A stretch of DNA of 56,508 bases, from assembly GCA_020633795.1 (NCBI GenBank), contig JACKCX010000008.1, positions 1 through 56,508 of the forward strand. The letters run 5' to 3'. The notes below the pieces were generated by a model. It did no database searches. It was not told the origin of the DNA and saw only the letters and a list, made by a program, of their open reading frames with translations. Of this stretch, positions 10,735-19,425 are shown piece by piece. Every line of letters begins with the position of its first letter. The first letter of the stretch is position 1. Made by a program: the position numbers and the translations under genes. The stretch comes from Erysipelotrichaceae bacterium (GTDB taxonomy: Bacteria > Bacillota_I > Bacilli_A > RFN20 > CAG-826).

Positions 10735-13700
10735 TTTCTTTTTCCTCCCCCGTCATTGCGCTCAATAGATAAAGATGAATCGGAAGCGTGGTAATCGTCT
10801 TAAGATAATCCTTATATGTATGGAGCTGTGCTCGGTATTTTTCATCATCAATGTTTTTTAATTTAAAATCAACAATTTTAATGTTCTGGTCAGTGATGAT
10901 GAGACAATCAATAATACCATGAATATGATGAATTTCATCAAAGAACGCAAATTCATGACGAAGTTGATCATTCTTAACATTCTTAAATAGTGATGAATTT
11001 AAAACGTGGTAAGCGCAGCGGTGAAGAAGTGGATTTTTGATAAATGAAATGTCTTTGTTCTCATAATCTAATGCTTCGAGTAAGCGATGCAATTCTTCAC
11101 CAAATTCAAGAAGAGAGGAATCGACGCTTTGGTCAACAGTATGACTAGCTCGACCTTTATTAATGAGAGTTGAAGAAAGAGATATTTCTTTAATTTCAAT
11201 CTTTTTATTGGCTTTTTGCGTCGTTTTCGGCATTATTGTTGTCTTTTTTAAAATATAATTGATGCCCTGTTTTTCAGCGATTCCAGTATAATTCAAGAAA
11301 TCATTAAAAGAGTTTGCTTGACTCAATTTAGTGAGATAAAAAGGCTTTTCTGAAGTTGGTGAGAGAAAGATTAATCGCTCTCTAACTCGCGTGGTGGCGA
11401 CATAGAAGAGGCGCAATTTTTCTTCAAAGTCTTCTCGCTCGGAATGCTGCTTAATGAGATAAGAAATAAAGGGTGTAGAAAAATCCGTCTCGCGAGAAGG
11501 AAAAGATAATCCATAGAGAGGAGAGACAAAAAAGGAGGTCCGCATATCCTGTTGATTAAATTTCTTATAGAGGCCGGAGAGATAAACAATGGGGTATTCT
11601 AAGCCTTTCGATTTATGAATATTAATCAAAGTGACGGAATTGTTATTCTCTTGGATAGCGGGGAATTTTACATCCATCTGATAATCGTTTAAATCATCAA
11701 AATAAGAGGCGAATTCCGCTAAAGAAAAACCTAAATTATCCATCGATTGAGCAAAAGTCAAAAATGTCTCAAGATTATTAGCGTTGTTATTAAGATGATC
11801 GAGATAAATAATTTTCTCATAAATATCAAAAGTTTGATATAAACCATGAAGTATTTCATATAGAGAAGAATGTCTGTATTTTTTGACTAGTGAGGCAATT
11901 TTTTGATGGATTTCACTTGCTTGATAGAGCTTATGAGTGATGATGTCGTATATTTCTTGATCGCTCATCTGCCCTAAAAAAGACCGAGCGATAGAGACAA
12001 AAGCGTGCTTATATTCATTCTCATAACAATCTTGAGAGATGTAATAGAAAAGTTTAACGAGATTTTTTGTCACCATCCCGAGAGTGGAATCGTTAATTGT
12101 CTCATCATTGACAACATGCAATGGAAGGCCTTTTTCCGAGAAATAGCGGTGATAAGTATCAAACTCAGTACCGCGGTCCATAATAATGGCAAAATCGCGA
12201 AATGTACAATCACGCATCGGCTGACCTTCAATACTTTTATCATAAACTTGATAATGCTGATGAATTTTATTGAGAATATCATCGGCGATAATTGCCATTT
12301 CTTGCTCAACGTTATCTACCGTTTTTTTCGAGGCATAACGATAAACGCAAGGAATATATGATTCCTGAGGATCAGCAAAATCTTGATAGATACTCGGTTC
12401 AAAAACAAAATGATGACCATCTTGATAATTGATGATGTTATTTTCTGGCGTCATGATGTTTCCAAATAAGTCATTGATAAAATCAACAATTTCTCGACGA
12501 GAACGGAAACTCTGATTCAAATCAATTTCTTCACCACCTTGACTAGTTTTATAATCGACAAATTTCTGTTGGAAAATTTGACAATTGGCGTTTCTAAATC
12601 GGTAGATTGATTGTTTCACATCTCCGACCATATAAACATTATTTCGCTCTAAGGAGGCAATCACTCTTTCTTGAATATCTGATGTGTCTTGATATTCATC
12701 CACCATGATAAAATCAAAAGATTGTTTTACTTCCTCGCCAATCTCTGGAATTGTCAAAATCGTTAAAGCCATTCTCGCGATATCCGAGAAATCATAGCTT
12801 TGATGATCTTTCTTGTAACGAGTGAACCGCTCATCGACTAAATGAGCGATCTTCATCAAAAGATCGGCCATAGGTTTATTGTGAAGATAACTATTAATCA
12901 TGTCTTGGCTTTTTCCAAAATCATTATTTTTTATCTCTTTATATGCTGAGGCAATATCAGAACGAATCTGTTCATCTTCACGAGGATAGCCACTTGGTTT
13001 ACGAGGAAATGTCGATTGATGAATACCATCATATAATTGATCATAGTTTTGACATTTCATCAATTGATCTAATAAAAGGCAAATGCGTTCACTATCATCA
13101 ACATGTGATAATATTTCCGCGCGCTTAGCGAGTTCACCAAATGTAACGATTACATGTTGATAATAATCGTCGAGATAAGAAGAAATGACCTTTTCTTGAT
13201 AAGTTCGTTCGACAAAAGACTGATAGAAAGAAGCCTTATCAATTTGCAAATCAGCGCAGGCGATAATTCGATTAACATATTCTTTGATTTCTTTATCGTC
13301 CTTGAGACAATAAGTTTTAATCATCTCGACGAATAATTGATCATGAGTGCGATATAGTTCGTCGAAAACTTCATCGCGTATCTTATTTTTCTGAATATTC
13401 AAAATGCTGCTATCCATAATGGAAATATCCGAAGATAGATGGAGAGAAGAGGCATATTTTTTGACGATAAAAAGAGCAAAAGCATCAAATGTTTCAATGT
13501 GAGCAGCTTCTAAGTCACTCAGTGAATCATGAAAGTTTTTATCGTTTAATAATTTATCTCTAATGCGCGATTTCATCTCGGCAGCAGCAGCGTTAGTGAA
13601 GGTTAAAACTAAGAAGCGTGAAATAGAATATCCTTTTTTGACCAATTGGAAAATACGTTCGGTGAGAACGGCGGTTTTTCCACTTCCCGCTCCCGCGGAA

Positions 13701-13765
13701 ACAAGAATATTTGTCCCGATGTCATTAATCGCTTTATTTTGATTGTTTGACCACTTAAATGCCAC
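10727..13765 (-). CDS. addA: ATP-dependent helicase/nuclease subunit A
   Basis: UvrD-type helicase with a C-terminal RecB-like nuclease, the AddA half of the double-strand-break resection enzyme. About 1012 residues, short for the family (often 1200 or more). Walker A is VSAGAGSGKT near residue 28, Walker B FIMVDEYQDTSDIQER, and motif IV-VI segments include VKQSIYRFRNA and FYVATTRVRERL. The nuclease motif is GIIDCLIITDQNIKIVDFK near the C-terminus. I place the start at GTG 13763-13765 (VAFKWSNNQ), nine bases after a perfect AGGAGG; an upstream TTG would cover that site. It overlaps addB by 11 bp. Confidence 0.93.
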   Translation of the reverse strand: MAFKWSNNQNKAINDIGTNILVSAGAGSGKTAVLTERIFQLVKKGYSISRFLVLTFTNAAAAEMKSRIRDKLLNDKNFHDSLSDLEAAHIETFDAFALFIVKKYASSLHLSSDISIMDSSILNIQKNKIRDEVFDELYRTHDQLFVEMIKTYCLKDDKEIKEYVNRIIACADLQIDKASFYQSFVERTYQEKVISSYLDDYYQHVIVTFGELAKRAEILSHVDDSERICLLLDQLMKCQNYDQLYDGIHQSTFPRKPSGYPREDEQIRSDIASAYKEIKNNDFGKSQDMINSYLHNKPMADLLMKIAHLVDERFTRYKKDHQSYDFSDIARMALTILTIPEIGEEVKQSFDFIMVDEYQDTSDIQERVIASLERNNVYMVGDVKQSIYRFRNANCQIFQQKFVDYKTSQGGEEIDLNQSFRSRREIVDFINDLFGNIMTPENNIINYQDGHHFVFEPSIYQDFADPQESYIPCVYRYASKKTVDNVEQEMAIIADDILNKIHQHYQVYDKSIEGQPMRDCTFRDFAIIMDRGTEFDTYHRYFSEKGLPLHVVNDETINDSTLGMVTKNLVKLFYYISQDCYENEYKHAFVSIARSFLGQMSDQEIYDIITHKLYQASEIHQKIASLVKKYRHSSLYEILHGLYQTFDIYEKIIYLDHLNNNANNLETFLTFAQSMDNLGFSLAEFASYFDDLNDYQMDVKFPAIQENNNSVTLINIHKSKGLEYPIVYLSGLYKKFNQQDMRTSFFVSPLYGLSFPSRETDFSTPFISYLIKQHSEREDFEEKLRLFYVATTRVRERLIFLSPTSEKPFYLTKLSQANSFNDFLNYTGIAEKQGINYILKKTTIMPKTTQKANKKIEIKEISLSSTLINKGRASHTVDQSVDSSLLEFGEELHRLLEALDYENKDISFIKNPLLHRCAYHVLNSSLFKNVKNDQLRHEFAFFDEIHHIHGIIDCLIITDQNIKIVDFKLKNIDDEKYRAQLHTYKDYLKTITTLPIHLYLLSAMTGEEKEID

Positions 13766-16079
13766 TACTCTCGTCCTCCTCTTCTTCAATATCTACAAAA
13801 TGTTTCTGTTCATATTTAACAAAACAAATATCATGGAAAGAACAATTTTGACAGGGGCTATTCTTTCCAAGAATGGTTGGATAAACCGGAAAAACATTGC
13901 TTCTTATTTTTTGATTAGCATCCTGATAAAGAGCAAGCGCTACGTCTTTATAGCGATTAATTTCTTCCATCTTAACGACGCGGCCGCTTTCCTTAACTAG
14001 TCCATCTTTTTGAGTCACACCTTTAATAAAGGAGGATCTTCTCTGTGAGCTAAAGGAAGTGTCAATTTTCGCGAGGGCTTCGCCATCCGCAAAAGATAGA
14101 CCATCTAATTTAAGATAAGAAGGGATGATATCGTTCGGGCGCTGATTTTCTTTCCAAGATGGAGGAAGCAAGTGCTGAATATAAAGGCCTGCTAAAGTAT
14201 AATCCTGGAACTCTAATGATTGACTGACTAAATAGGCGTATGTCGGTAATTGTAATGAATCGCCATAGGCGACGAGGCGAGGATGAAAGGTTTCTTTGCC
14301 TGTTTTATAATCAACTAGGAAAAGATATTGGTCATCGACGACAATAATTTTATCGATGAATCCTTTAATTATTGTTAAGGGATCAATGTTGACGCGAAGA
14401 AACTTTTCAGTAGAAAGATGAGGTTCATCCATATATTGTTCCTGATGAATTTTAATTCCTTCTACAGCGATTTTAATCTCTTCTTTCAATCTTTCTAAAA
14501 AGACTTTTTCACTCGCCTTAAAAGCATAGGAATTCTGGCTAATTTCGTGAGCAAAAGCCTCTTCAAAATCAAAGTGCGGATTGGTGATATTTTTTAAGAT
14601 GTGATGAGCGATATTGCCAAGGGCAGAAAAGAAGTTTCCCAGGAACGGATCTAATTTTAAACCATAAAGTAAATAATATTGGAAAGGACAAGCGCAATAA
14701 CTCTTAATGTCTGAATATGAATGTTCCATCAACGCGTGATCATTAAATGCAGAAACAAAAGAATATTGATTATCATAGGTATCATAAGGAATCGATAAAA
14801 CTTTATCAAAAGCGAGATATTCAGAGGTTTTTTCTTGATAAAACTTATAGCGATCAGAAAGAGAAGCGTAGATTAATTGAGCGTATTTTTTCGCGTAAAA
14901 AACCGTGGGAAGGTGAGCGATTTCTTTTTCCATCATCCAACTCTTGGCTAATGGTGAAGGATGATAGGTATTAGTGAGATATGTTTCACTATAAGTAAAA
15001 TAATAAGTATTTTCTTGGGAGAAAAAATTGATGAGTAACTGCTCAGAAATTTTGCCTTTAATCAATGAAGTATTTAAACCAATTATTTCTTTTTGACGAT
15101 CAGAGAGATAATCACTATCTTGATACGAAAGAGGAAAAACACCTTCTCGGAAGCCTAAAACAAAAACATGAGCGTGTTGGATAATAGTTGGCTCTTCAAT
15201 GAAATTAATAGAGGGGGAATAACTATCATTATCAAGATAGGTTTTCTTTAGAAAAGAAACTAGATAATGGTATTGCTCATCAAAGGAGAAACGCTCATCC
15301 TTTACTTCATTAATTACTTGCTGAAGTAGATCAAGATATCGACTGGTAATTTCATCTTTTGTTAATGAGGAAAACGCTATTTCAAGATCATGATTTTGTG
15401 AATAACACTTTAAAAATCGACAGACAAAATCTTGAGAATAAAGGGAAACGCGCGATGGTAGATTGATTGAAAAATGAAAATCTCCCTGAAATTCTTGAAG
15501 GTAATATAAGTATTCTTCACTCGATGAATAAATATATATATTGCTCGGATCAACACCTTGATCAATTAAAGAGGCAATGCGATTGAGACAGAAAAGCGTT
15601 TCTTCTCGCGAGGAAGAAAATTGCAAAAGAGGGAGATGAGTAGAGAGATGATTTTGGAGATGAAAAGTGGTTTGACAATAAAGATTATTCAGTCCGTTAC
15701 TTAGTTCAATATCAAGAGGAGAATAGCCATAAATATCAATCTTTTTTCTCTTGTAAAGAGAAGAAAGAAAATTATCTTTGCTCACCAAATCAAGGGCTTT
15801 TAATTTATTTTTTAAAAGATAGAGATAGTGAAGTTTAGCATCACTTTCATCTCGAATGATAAATGGTAAAATACGGGCGATAGAAGCCGCTACTGTCGCT
15901 TCACATTTCTCGCTAATCATAATTTCTTTTATGGCTCTTAAAGAGAGATGTTCATAAACGGAATCTAAAAAACTCTCTTTGCTTATTATCTTTACATCTT
16001 GAAATGCATCGTTTTGACGATAATAAGAAAAAAGGGCTTCATGCATCGCATAAGGAGCAATCACAAATCTTTTATCCAT
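13755..16079 (-). CDS. addB: AddB-like helicase/nuclease subunit, short form
   Basis: 774 residues, against roughly 1100-1160 in typical AddB/RexB. The C-terminal nuclease reads GFIDKIIVVDDQ then FLVDYKTGKE. Four cysteines for an iron-sulfur cluster are present: one in CPFQYYLLYGL and three in CQNCSFHDIC. The N-terminus (MDKRFVIAPYAMHEAL) lacks the Walker A lysine loop of Bacillus AddB, as in RexB-type partners, so helicase activity is doubtful. It is first in the unit with addA. The ATG sits six bases after a -10 box, so the mRNA is probably leaderless. Confidence 0.85.
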   Translation of the reverse strand: MDKRFVIAPYAMHEALFSYYRQNDAFQDVKIISKESFLDSVYEHLSLRAIKEIMISEKCEATVAASIARILPFIIRDESDAKLHYLYLLKNKLKALDLVSKDNFLSSLYKRKKIDIYGYSPLDIELSNGLNNLYCQTTFHLQNHLSTHLPLLQFSSSREETLFCLNRIASLIDQGVDPSNIYIYSSSEEYLYYLQEFQGDFHFSINLPSRVSLYSQDFVCRFLKCYSQNHDLEIAFSSLTKDEITSRYLDLLQQVINEVKDERFSFDEQYHYLVSFLKKTYLDNDSYSPSINFIEEPTIIQHAHVFVLGFREGVFPLSYQDSDYLSDRQKEIIGLNTSLIKGKISEQLLINFFSQENTYYFTYSETYLTNTYHPSPLAKSWMMEKEIAHLPTVFYAKKYAQLIYASLSDRYKFYQEKTSEYLAFDKVLSIPYDTYDNQYSFVSAFNDHALMEHSYSDIKSYCACPFQYYLLYGLKLDPFLGNFFSALGNIAHHILKNITNPHFDFEEAFAHEISQNSYAFKASEKVFLERLKEEIKIAVEGIKIHQEQYMDEPHLSTEKFLRVNIDPLTIIKGFIDKIIVVDDQYLFLVDYKTGKETFHPRLVAYGDSLQLPTYAYLVSQSLEFQDYTLAGLYIQHLLPPSWKENQRPNDIIPSYLKLDGLSFADGEALAKIDTSFSSQRRSSFIKGVTQKDGLVKESGRVVKMEEINRYKDVALALYQDANQKIRSNVFPVYPTILGKNSPCQNCSFHDICFVKYEQKHFVDIEEEEDESSGI

Positions 16080-16085
16080 GAAAAT

Positions 16086-16114
16086 ATTATAGTTAATAAA
16101 ACTATACTTATCAA
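16086..16114 (-). promoter_or_regulatory. addB promoter, leaderless layout
   Basis: Minus strand: TTGATA (16109-16114), 17 bases, TATAAT (16086-16091), six bases, then the addB ATG (16077-16079). The expected transcription start coincides with the start codon, and no ribosome site fits. The IS element begins 25 bp upstream of the -35, leaving the promoter intact. Confidence 0.75.
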
Positions 16115-16139
16115 TGCACCACCAAAAATCAAAGAAAAA

Positions 16140-16162
16140 GGTTCTGTGAAATTAAATGTGCT
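16140..16162. repeat. Left terminal inverted repeat of the ISL3 element
   Basis: Reads GGTTCTGTG then AAATTAAATGTGCT. It matches the reverse complement of 17634-17656 at 19 of 23 positions. The stretch from CTGTG onward also matches the inner right-end copy at 17582-17600 in 17 of 19 positions. Confidence 0.75.
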
Positions 16163-16215
16163 CTATTTTTAGACCAAGCACACAATATTTAACAGTTTGC
16201 TTAACTTTAATGAAA

Positions 16216-16267
16216 GAAAAGGCCTCTATAATTTAGGTGTTGAATTTATTTACAGGAGGCCTTTTTC
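16216..16267 (+). promoter_or_regulatory. Transposase control region: internal -10 and ribosome-site-sequestering repeat
   Basis: GAAAAGGCCTC (16216-16226) is complementary to GAGGCCTTTTTC (16256-16267). The second arm contains part of the AGGAGG ribosome site (16254-16259), which lies 10 bases before the ATG at 16270. A TATAAT is at 16227-16232, between the arms, with no clear -35. Transcripts begun at this -10 would lack the first arm; read-through from outside would contain both arms and could hide the ribosome site. Confidence 0.5.
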
Positions 16268-16295
16268 ATATGGATTTTAACACTTTTTACTACGT

Positions 16296-17552
16296 TTGGG
16301 AATAAGCCCAGATAATTTTATTAACAAGGATAATGAGCCAATTCCAACTTCTAATGGTTTTATTTATGATTTAGAACAATCAAAAGATGACAGAACTTGC
16401 CCTCATTGCCACTCATCAAATGTAAGAATAATGGGTTACTACTACACCGAAACAAATTGTTCAGAATCAGAAAACATCACTGATATTTTACGAATCAAAA
16501 GAGTTAGATTCCGCTGCAAAGAATGTGGCAAAACTTTCTCACCTAGTATTAAAGGAATTGAAAGATACGCAACAGTAAGCAGACAAGTAAAGCAATTTAT
16601 TTTAAACGATTTTACTAAGTCGTTAACTTTCGCTGATATAGCTAAAAGATACGGTTTAACAAAACAAAGAATCATACAAATTTTTGATGAGAAAGTTAAA
16701 TACGTACCAAGAAGACTAATGCCTAAAATCTTATGCATTGATGAAATAAAGTTTTCTGAAGAACTAGATCAAAACTACTGCTGTGTTATATATGATTTTG
16801 AAAGAAGAGAAATTGTAGACATCATTCGAAATAGAAGAATGCCTTATCTAAGAGAATACTTTTCTTCTATTCCTTTAAAAGAAAGACAAAATACTAAAGT
16901 ATTTATATCTGATATGTATGATGCTTATTCCACAATATGCAGTCAGTTCTTTCCATCCGCGACACACATCATTGATAAGTTCCATATCATTACGCAACTA
17001 TCCAGGGCTGTGAATAGTTTAAGAGTTCTAGCAATGAATTCTATAAAGGAAAATAAAGATGATGAACCATATTACAATTTTATGAAAAGCAACTGGAAAC
17101 TATATCTCTGCAGACAAGAAGATATACCTGATAAAAGATATACTTATATGAAAACTGGAGAAGTGTTTCATTATGATGAATTACTGTTCTCTTCTATCAA
17201 ATTAAACGATAAGTTATGGACTGGTTATCTCGCTTTTCAAGAATTACTACATCATTCTTATTATTCATCTTACGAAGAAACCCTAAACTTTATTGATTTC
17301 CTATCACAAAAGCTTAGAAATTCAAAATCAGAGCTACTTAACAAGGTTGGAGATACTTACCATAGATGGCGATATGAAATAGCAAACGCATTTACTAGGG
17401 ATGCAAAACAAAATAGATATAGCAATGCAATTGCTGAATGCATTAATAATCTGCTAAAAACAATTATCAAATCAGCATATGGATACCATAATTTTGAACG
17501 TTTTAGAAAACGCGCAATGATGATAATAACTTACTCAAAAAATGACATATGA
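16296..17552 (+). CDS. ISL3-family transposase, N-terminus frameshifted
   Basis: 418 residues from a TTG. An N-terminal zinc-binding part (CPHC...CKECGKTFS) is followed by a helix-turn-helix region (AKRYGLTKQRIIQIF). The DDE acidic residues lie in CIDEIKFSEEL, VFISDMYDAY and SNAIAECINNLLK, and HIIDKFHI and GYHNFERFRKRA complete the ISL3 pattern. The ribosome site fits the ATG at 16270, whose frame reads MDFNTFYYVWE and stops at 16303. Adding one T in the run at 16295-16297 would join it to LGISPDNF. So this copy probably lost one base and may be inactive unless the TTG is used. Confidence 0.88.
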   Translation: MGISPDNFINKDNEPIPTSNGFIYDLEQSKDDRTCPHCHSSNVRIMGYYYTETNCSESENITDILRIKRVRFRCKECGKTFSPSIKGIERYATVSRQVKQFILNDFTKSLTFADIAKRYGLTKQRIIQIFDEKVKYVPRRLMPKILCIDEIKFSEELDQNYCCVIYDFERREIVDIIRNRRMPYLREYFSSIPLKERQNTKVFISDMYDAYSTICSQFFPSATHIIDKFHIITQLSRAVNSLRVLAMNSIKENKDDEPYYNFMKSNWKLYLCRQEDIPDKRYTYMKTGEVFHYDELLFSSIKLNDKLWTGYLAFQELLHHSYYSSYEETLNFIDFLSQKLRNSKSELLNKVGDTYHRWRYEIANAFTRDAKQNRYSNAIAECINNLLKTIIKSAYGYHNFERFRKRAMMIITYSKNDI

Positions 17553-17581
17553 AAAGGGCACGATTTTACTCGTACCCTATG

Positions 17582-17598
17582 AGCACAGTTTATTTCAC
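17582..17598 (+). repeat. Inner copy of the IS right-end sequence
   Basis: AGCACAGTTTATTTCAC occurs here and again, identically, at 17634-17650, 52 bp further out. Both are inverted relative to the left end. The element therefore carries two possible right ends, only the outer one followed by the GAGCC that closes the 23-bp repeat. Confidence 0.8.
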
Positions 17599-17633
17599 AG
17601 TTTTGCTACCTTGTACTTAGAAAAGCACAATTA

Positions 17634-17656
17634 AGCACAGTTTATTTCACTGAGCC
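17634..17656. repeat. Right terminal inverted repeat of the ISL3 element
   Basis: Begins AGCACAGTTTATTTCAC and ends TGAGCC. It pairs with the left repeat at 16140-16162 and is immediately followed by AGAAAAA, the U-tract (minus sense) of the neighbouring gene's terminator. Confidence 0.75.
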
Positions 17657-17680
17657 AGAAAAAAAGAGCCCGAAGGCTCT
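17657..17680 (-). terminator. Terminator of the lipoprotein gene
   Basis: Minus strand: AGAGCC, TTCG tetraloop, GGCTCT (17665-17680), then a U-tract (17657-17664). A strong intrinsic terminator. The right end of the IS abuts the end of the U-tract, so insertion left termination functional. Confidence 0.88.
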
Positions 17681-17707
17681 TCTTTAGTTGAAATTTATTT
17701 ATCGGAA

Positions 17708-18856
17708 TTATTGAACACTATTTTGCATAGAGACATAGGTGTCGAGATCGCTTGGAAGAACGACGTCGACATCATCACCATACTTGAATGTCAATTCAGT
17801 TTGAACATCAACATCAGCATATAAATCAATTTCAGAAGCAATTAATTCGCTAAGGCTGGTATCAATCGTGAAATCTAAATCCAATAAAACATCAGATAAG
17901 AGAGCATCTTGATTTAATAAGATGGTTAATTTAATGGCATCGACATCGATGATAGCGGCGATTTCAGTTTCAAAGGCTTCGATAACTTCAGATGTCGCAG
18001 AGGAATCAAGAAGTGAACTATAGAGAAGTCCAGCGAGGCTGACAACAGCGTCTTCATCAAGATTGACAGCGATACCAAATCTTCCGTCTTCATAGTCTAA
18101 GAGAGTGACGTAATCTTGAAGGGCGCCTAAAGAAGCGTCGTTAATGACATCACCTAGTGATTCTTTGACTTCTTCGGCTGTTGGAAGTTGTTCAAGATCA
18201 AAAGCTTCGCCTAAGATGTTTGGCAAAACAGGAAGTAGTTCTTCAGAAACAACTTGTTCAAACATAATTTTTTCTGGAATGCTTTCCATAATGGCTTCAA
18301 CTTGACTACTATCTTCGTAATTCATGCCCAAAATGGTGCTGACCATTGAACGGAATTCAGCATCAGAAGCATCGATATATCCAGAACCATTGGATAAATA
18401 GGCGGCTAAATCGAGACCCGATTGACTGAGTTGGAGATCATAAGCAGTTTCTTCACCAATAACTGCGCCTTCAGCAACAGATAATGATAAATTTTGAATG
18501 CTCGCTGCAGCTTTGAGATCACTTAACGTTGAACTTGTTAAACCTTCGGCCGCAAAATTTGCTTTTCCTGATAAATCAAGAGCTAAGAAATTATGACCCG
18601 CCACTTCGTTTTCTTGTTCATCCATGAAGGTCTCACCAACTTGGACATTCAAATGTGTTTTCTTAAGGTTTAAATTAGCTTCAAATGAGTCTAAATCGAT
18701 AAGAGAGTCATATGCTCTGCCAATGGCGTTTAAGGTGCTAGCGGCTGTCGCTTGTTCACCACCGCTTGGTAAAGATCCGGCACTAAGTCCATTACCGGTA
18801 CAAGCGGAAAGCAATAATGTACTTGTCGCAATAATTAAAATTTTTTTAACTTTCAT
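17708..18856 (-). CDS. Lipoprotein of unknown function
   Basis: 382 residues from the ATG at 18854-18856, with AAGGGGG upstream; an open frame 20 codons further up is unlikely. The signal peptide MKVKKILIIATSTLLLSAC ends in a lipobox (LLSAC), so the protein is anchored on the outer face of the membrane. The mature part is acidic, rich in L, S, D and E, with alternating patterns suggesting beta strands. Segments such as FTIDTSLSELIASEIDLYAD and ELTFKYGDDVDV recall lipid-carrier-like folds, but I cannot assign a family. It is monocistronic. Confidence 0.75.
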   Translation of the reverse strand: MKVKKILIIATSTLLLSACTGNGLSAGSLPSGGEQATAASTLNAIGRAYDSLIDLDSFEANLNLKKTHLNVQVGETFMDEQENEVAGHNFLALDLSGKANFAAEGLTSSTLSDLKAAASIQNLSLSVAEGAVIGEETAYDLQLSQSGLDLAAYLSNGSGYIDASDAEFRSMVSTILGMNYEDSSQVEAIMESIPEKIMFEQVVSEELLPVLPNILGEAFDLEQLPTAEEVKESLGDVINDASLGALQDYVTLLDYEDGRFGIAVNLDEDAVVSLAGLLYSSLLDSSATSEVIEAFETEIAAIIDVDAIKLTILLNQDALLSDVLLDLDFTIDTSLSELIASEIDLYADVDVQTELTFKYGDDVDVVLPSDLDTYVSMQNSVQ

Positions 18857-18933
18857 GAGTAAACCCCCTTTTAATATTTGCAATTCTATTATAATGCACA
18901 TATGTATTTCTTGCATACATAATTTTTTTACAA

Positions 18934-18963
18934 AATAAAAAACGAGGAATCGAAATCCCTCGT
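18934..18963 (-). terminator. Terminator of the DUF4190-like gene
   Basis: Minus strand: ACGAGG...CCTCGT stem around GATTTCGATT (18942-18963), followed by TTTTTTATTTTG. It closes the small membrane-protein gene that stops at 18984. Confidence 0.85.
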
Positions 18964-18983
18964 CAATTTAAACTAAAAATATG

Positions 18984-19334
18984 TTAAATAGTCGCAGCGC
19001 TTATTCCACTAACGATGGCGGCAATGAGAGCAATTGTGTAGCCAACAATCGCGATAGCACCAAAAACAATAGAAACAATAGCGACTGGCTTAGCAATCTT
19101 TGTAAAGATAGTGAATGGCTTTTTATGACCACCATTGGATTTAGTGTTAAAGCTCAACGAAACGATGCCGAGGACGACACCGGCAATACCACCAATAATC
19201 CAGCCACAAGAGAGACAGAAACCAACGATTGAGAGAATAAAAGCGATAAGAGCGTTCTTATCATTAGGATTCATCTCAGCTGAAGCCGGGGCTTGTCTTG
19301 GTTCTTCCGCATTCATGTTTTCTTTTTCTTCCAT
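18984..19334 (-). CDS. Small membrane protein, DUF4190-like
   Basis: 116 residues. A polar N-terminus of about 25 residues is followed by a glycine-rich hydrophobic segment (IAFILSIVGFCLSCGWIIGG, continuing to about residue 60), a polar KSNGGHKKPF loop, and a second hydrophobic segment (VAIVSIVFGAIAIVGYTIAL). This matches the DUF4190 pattern of two Gly/Ile-rich segments. Function is unknown. No clear ribosome site lies before the ATG; an alternative ATG is six codons on. Confidence 0.65.
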   Translation of the reverse strand: MEEKENMNAEEPRQAPASAEMNPNDKNALIAFILSIVGFCLSCGWIIGGIAGVVLGIVSLSFNTKSNGGHKKPFTIFTKIAKPVAIVSIVFGAIAIVGYTIALIAAIVSGISAATI

Positions 19335-19425
19335 AAAAAATGTTAATTATTTGTCAATTATAGACATTTCTCCTTTAATGTTATTGTATGCAAAAAATAA
19401 TGATGTCGCAATAAAATAAAGCGAT

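Larger units (their letters stand above)
16140..17656 (+). mobile_element. ISL3-family insertion sequence
   Basis: 1517 bp with one transposase gene and imperfect terminal inverted repeats of 23 bp (16140-16162 and 17634-17656; 19 of 23 match, both starting GG). It is flanked by AGAAAAA on both sides (16133-16139 and 17657-17663), a possible 7-bp target duplication, but the A-rich context makes this weak and ISL3 elements usually give 8 bp. It lies between addB and a lipoprotein gene, beside that gene's terminator. Codon use and gene sense differ from the flanking minus-strand genes. Confidence 0.85.

Noticed and set aside
16294..16305. Programmed -1 frameshift in the transposase
   Set aside because: The shift site GTT TGG GAA is not an X_XXY_YYZ slippery heptamer and lies only nine codons in, with no stimulatory structure; a base deletion is simpler.
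17555..17578. AGGGCACGA/TCGTACCCT hairpin after the transposase as a terminator
   Set aside because: A decent stem, but no T-run follows; left as an unassigned IS-internal structure.
19347..19367. Six-codon open frame (MSIIDK) with AAAGGAG on the minus strand before the DUF4190-like gene
   Set aside because: Could be a leader peptide, but such short frames arise by chance and it overlaps a possible -10 box; no attenuator structure follows.
19400..19425. TCGC/GCGA hairpin downstream of glpK as a terminator
   Set aside because: The stem is only four pairs with an 11-base loop; too weak to call.
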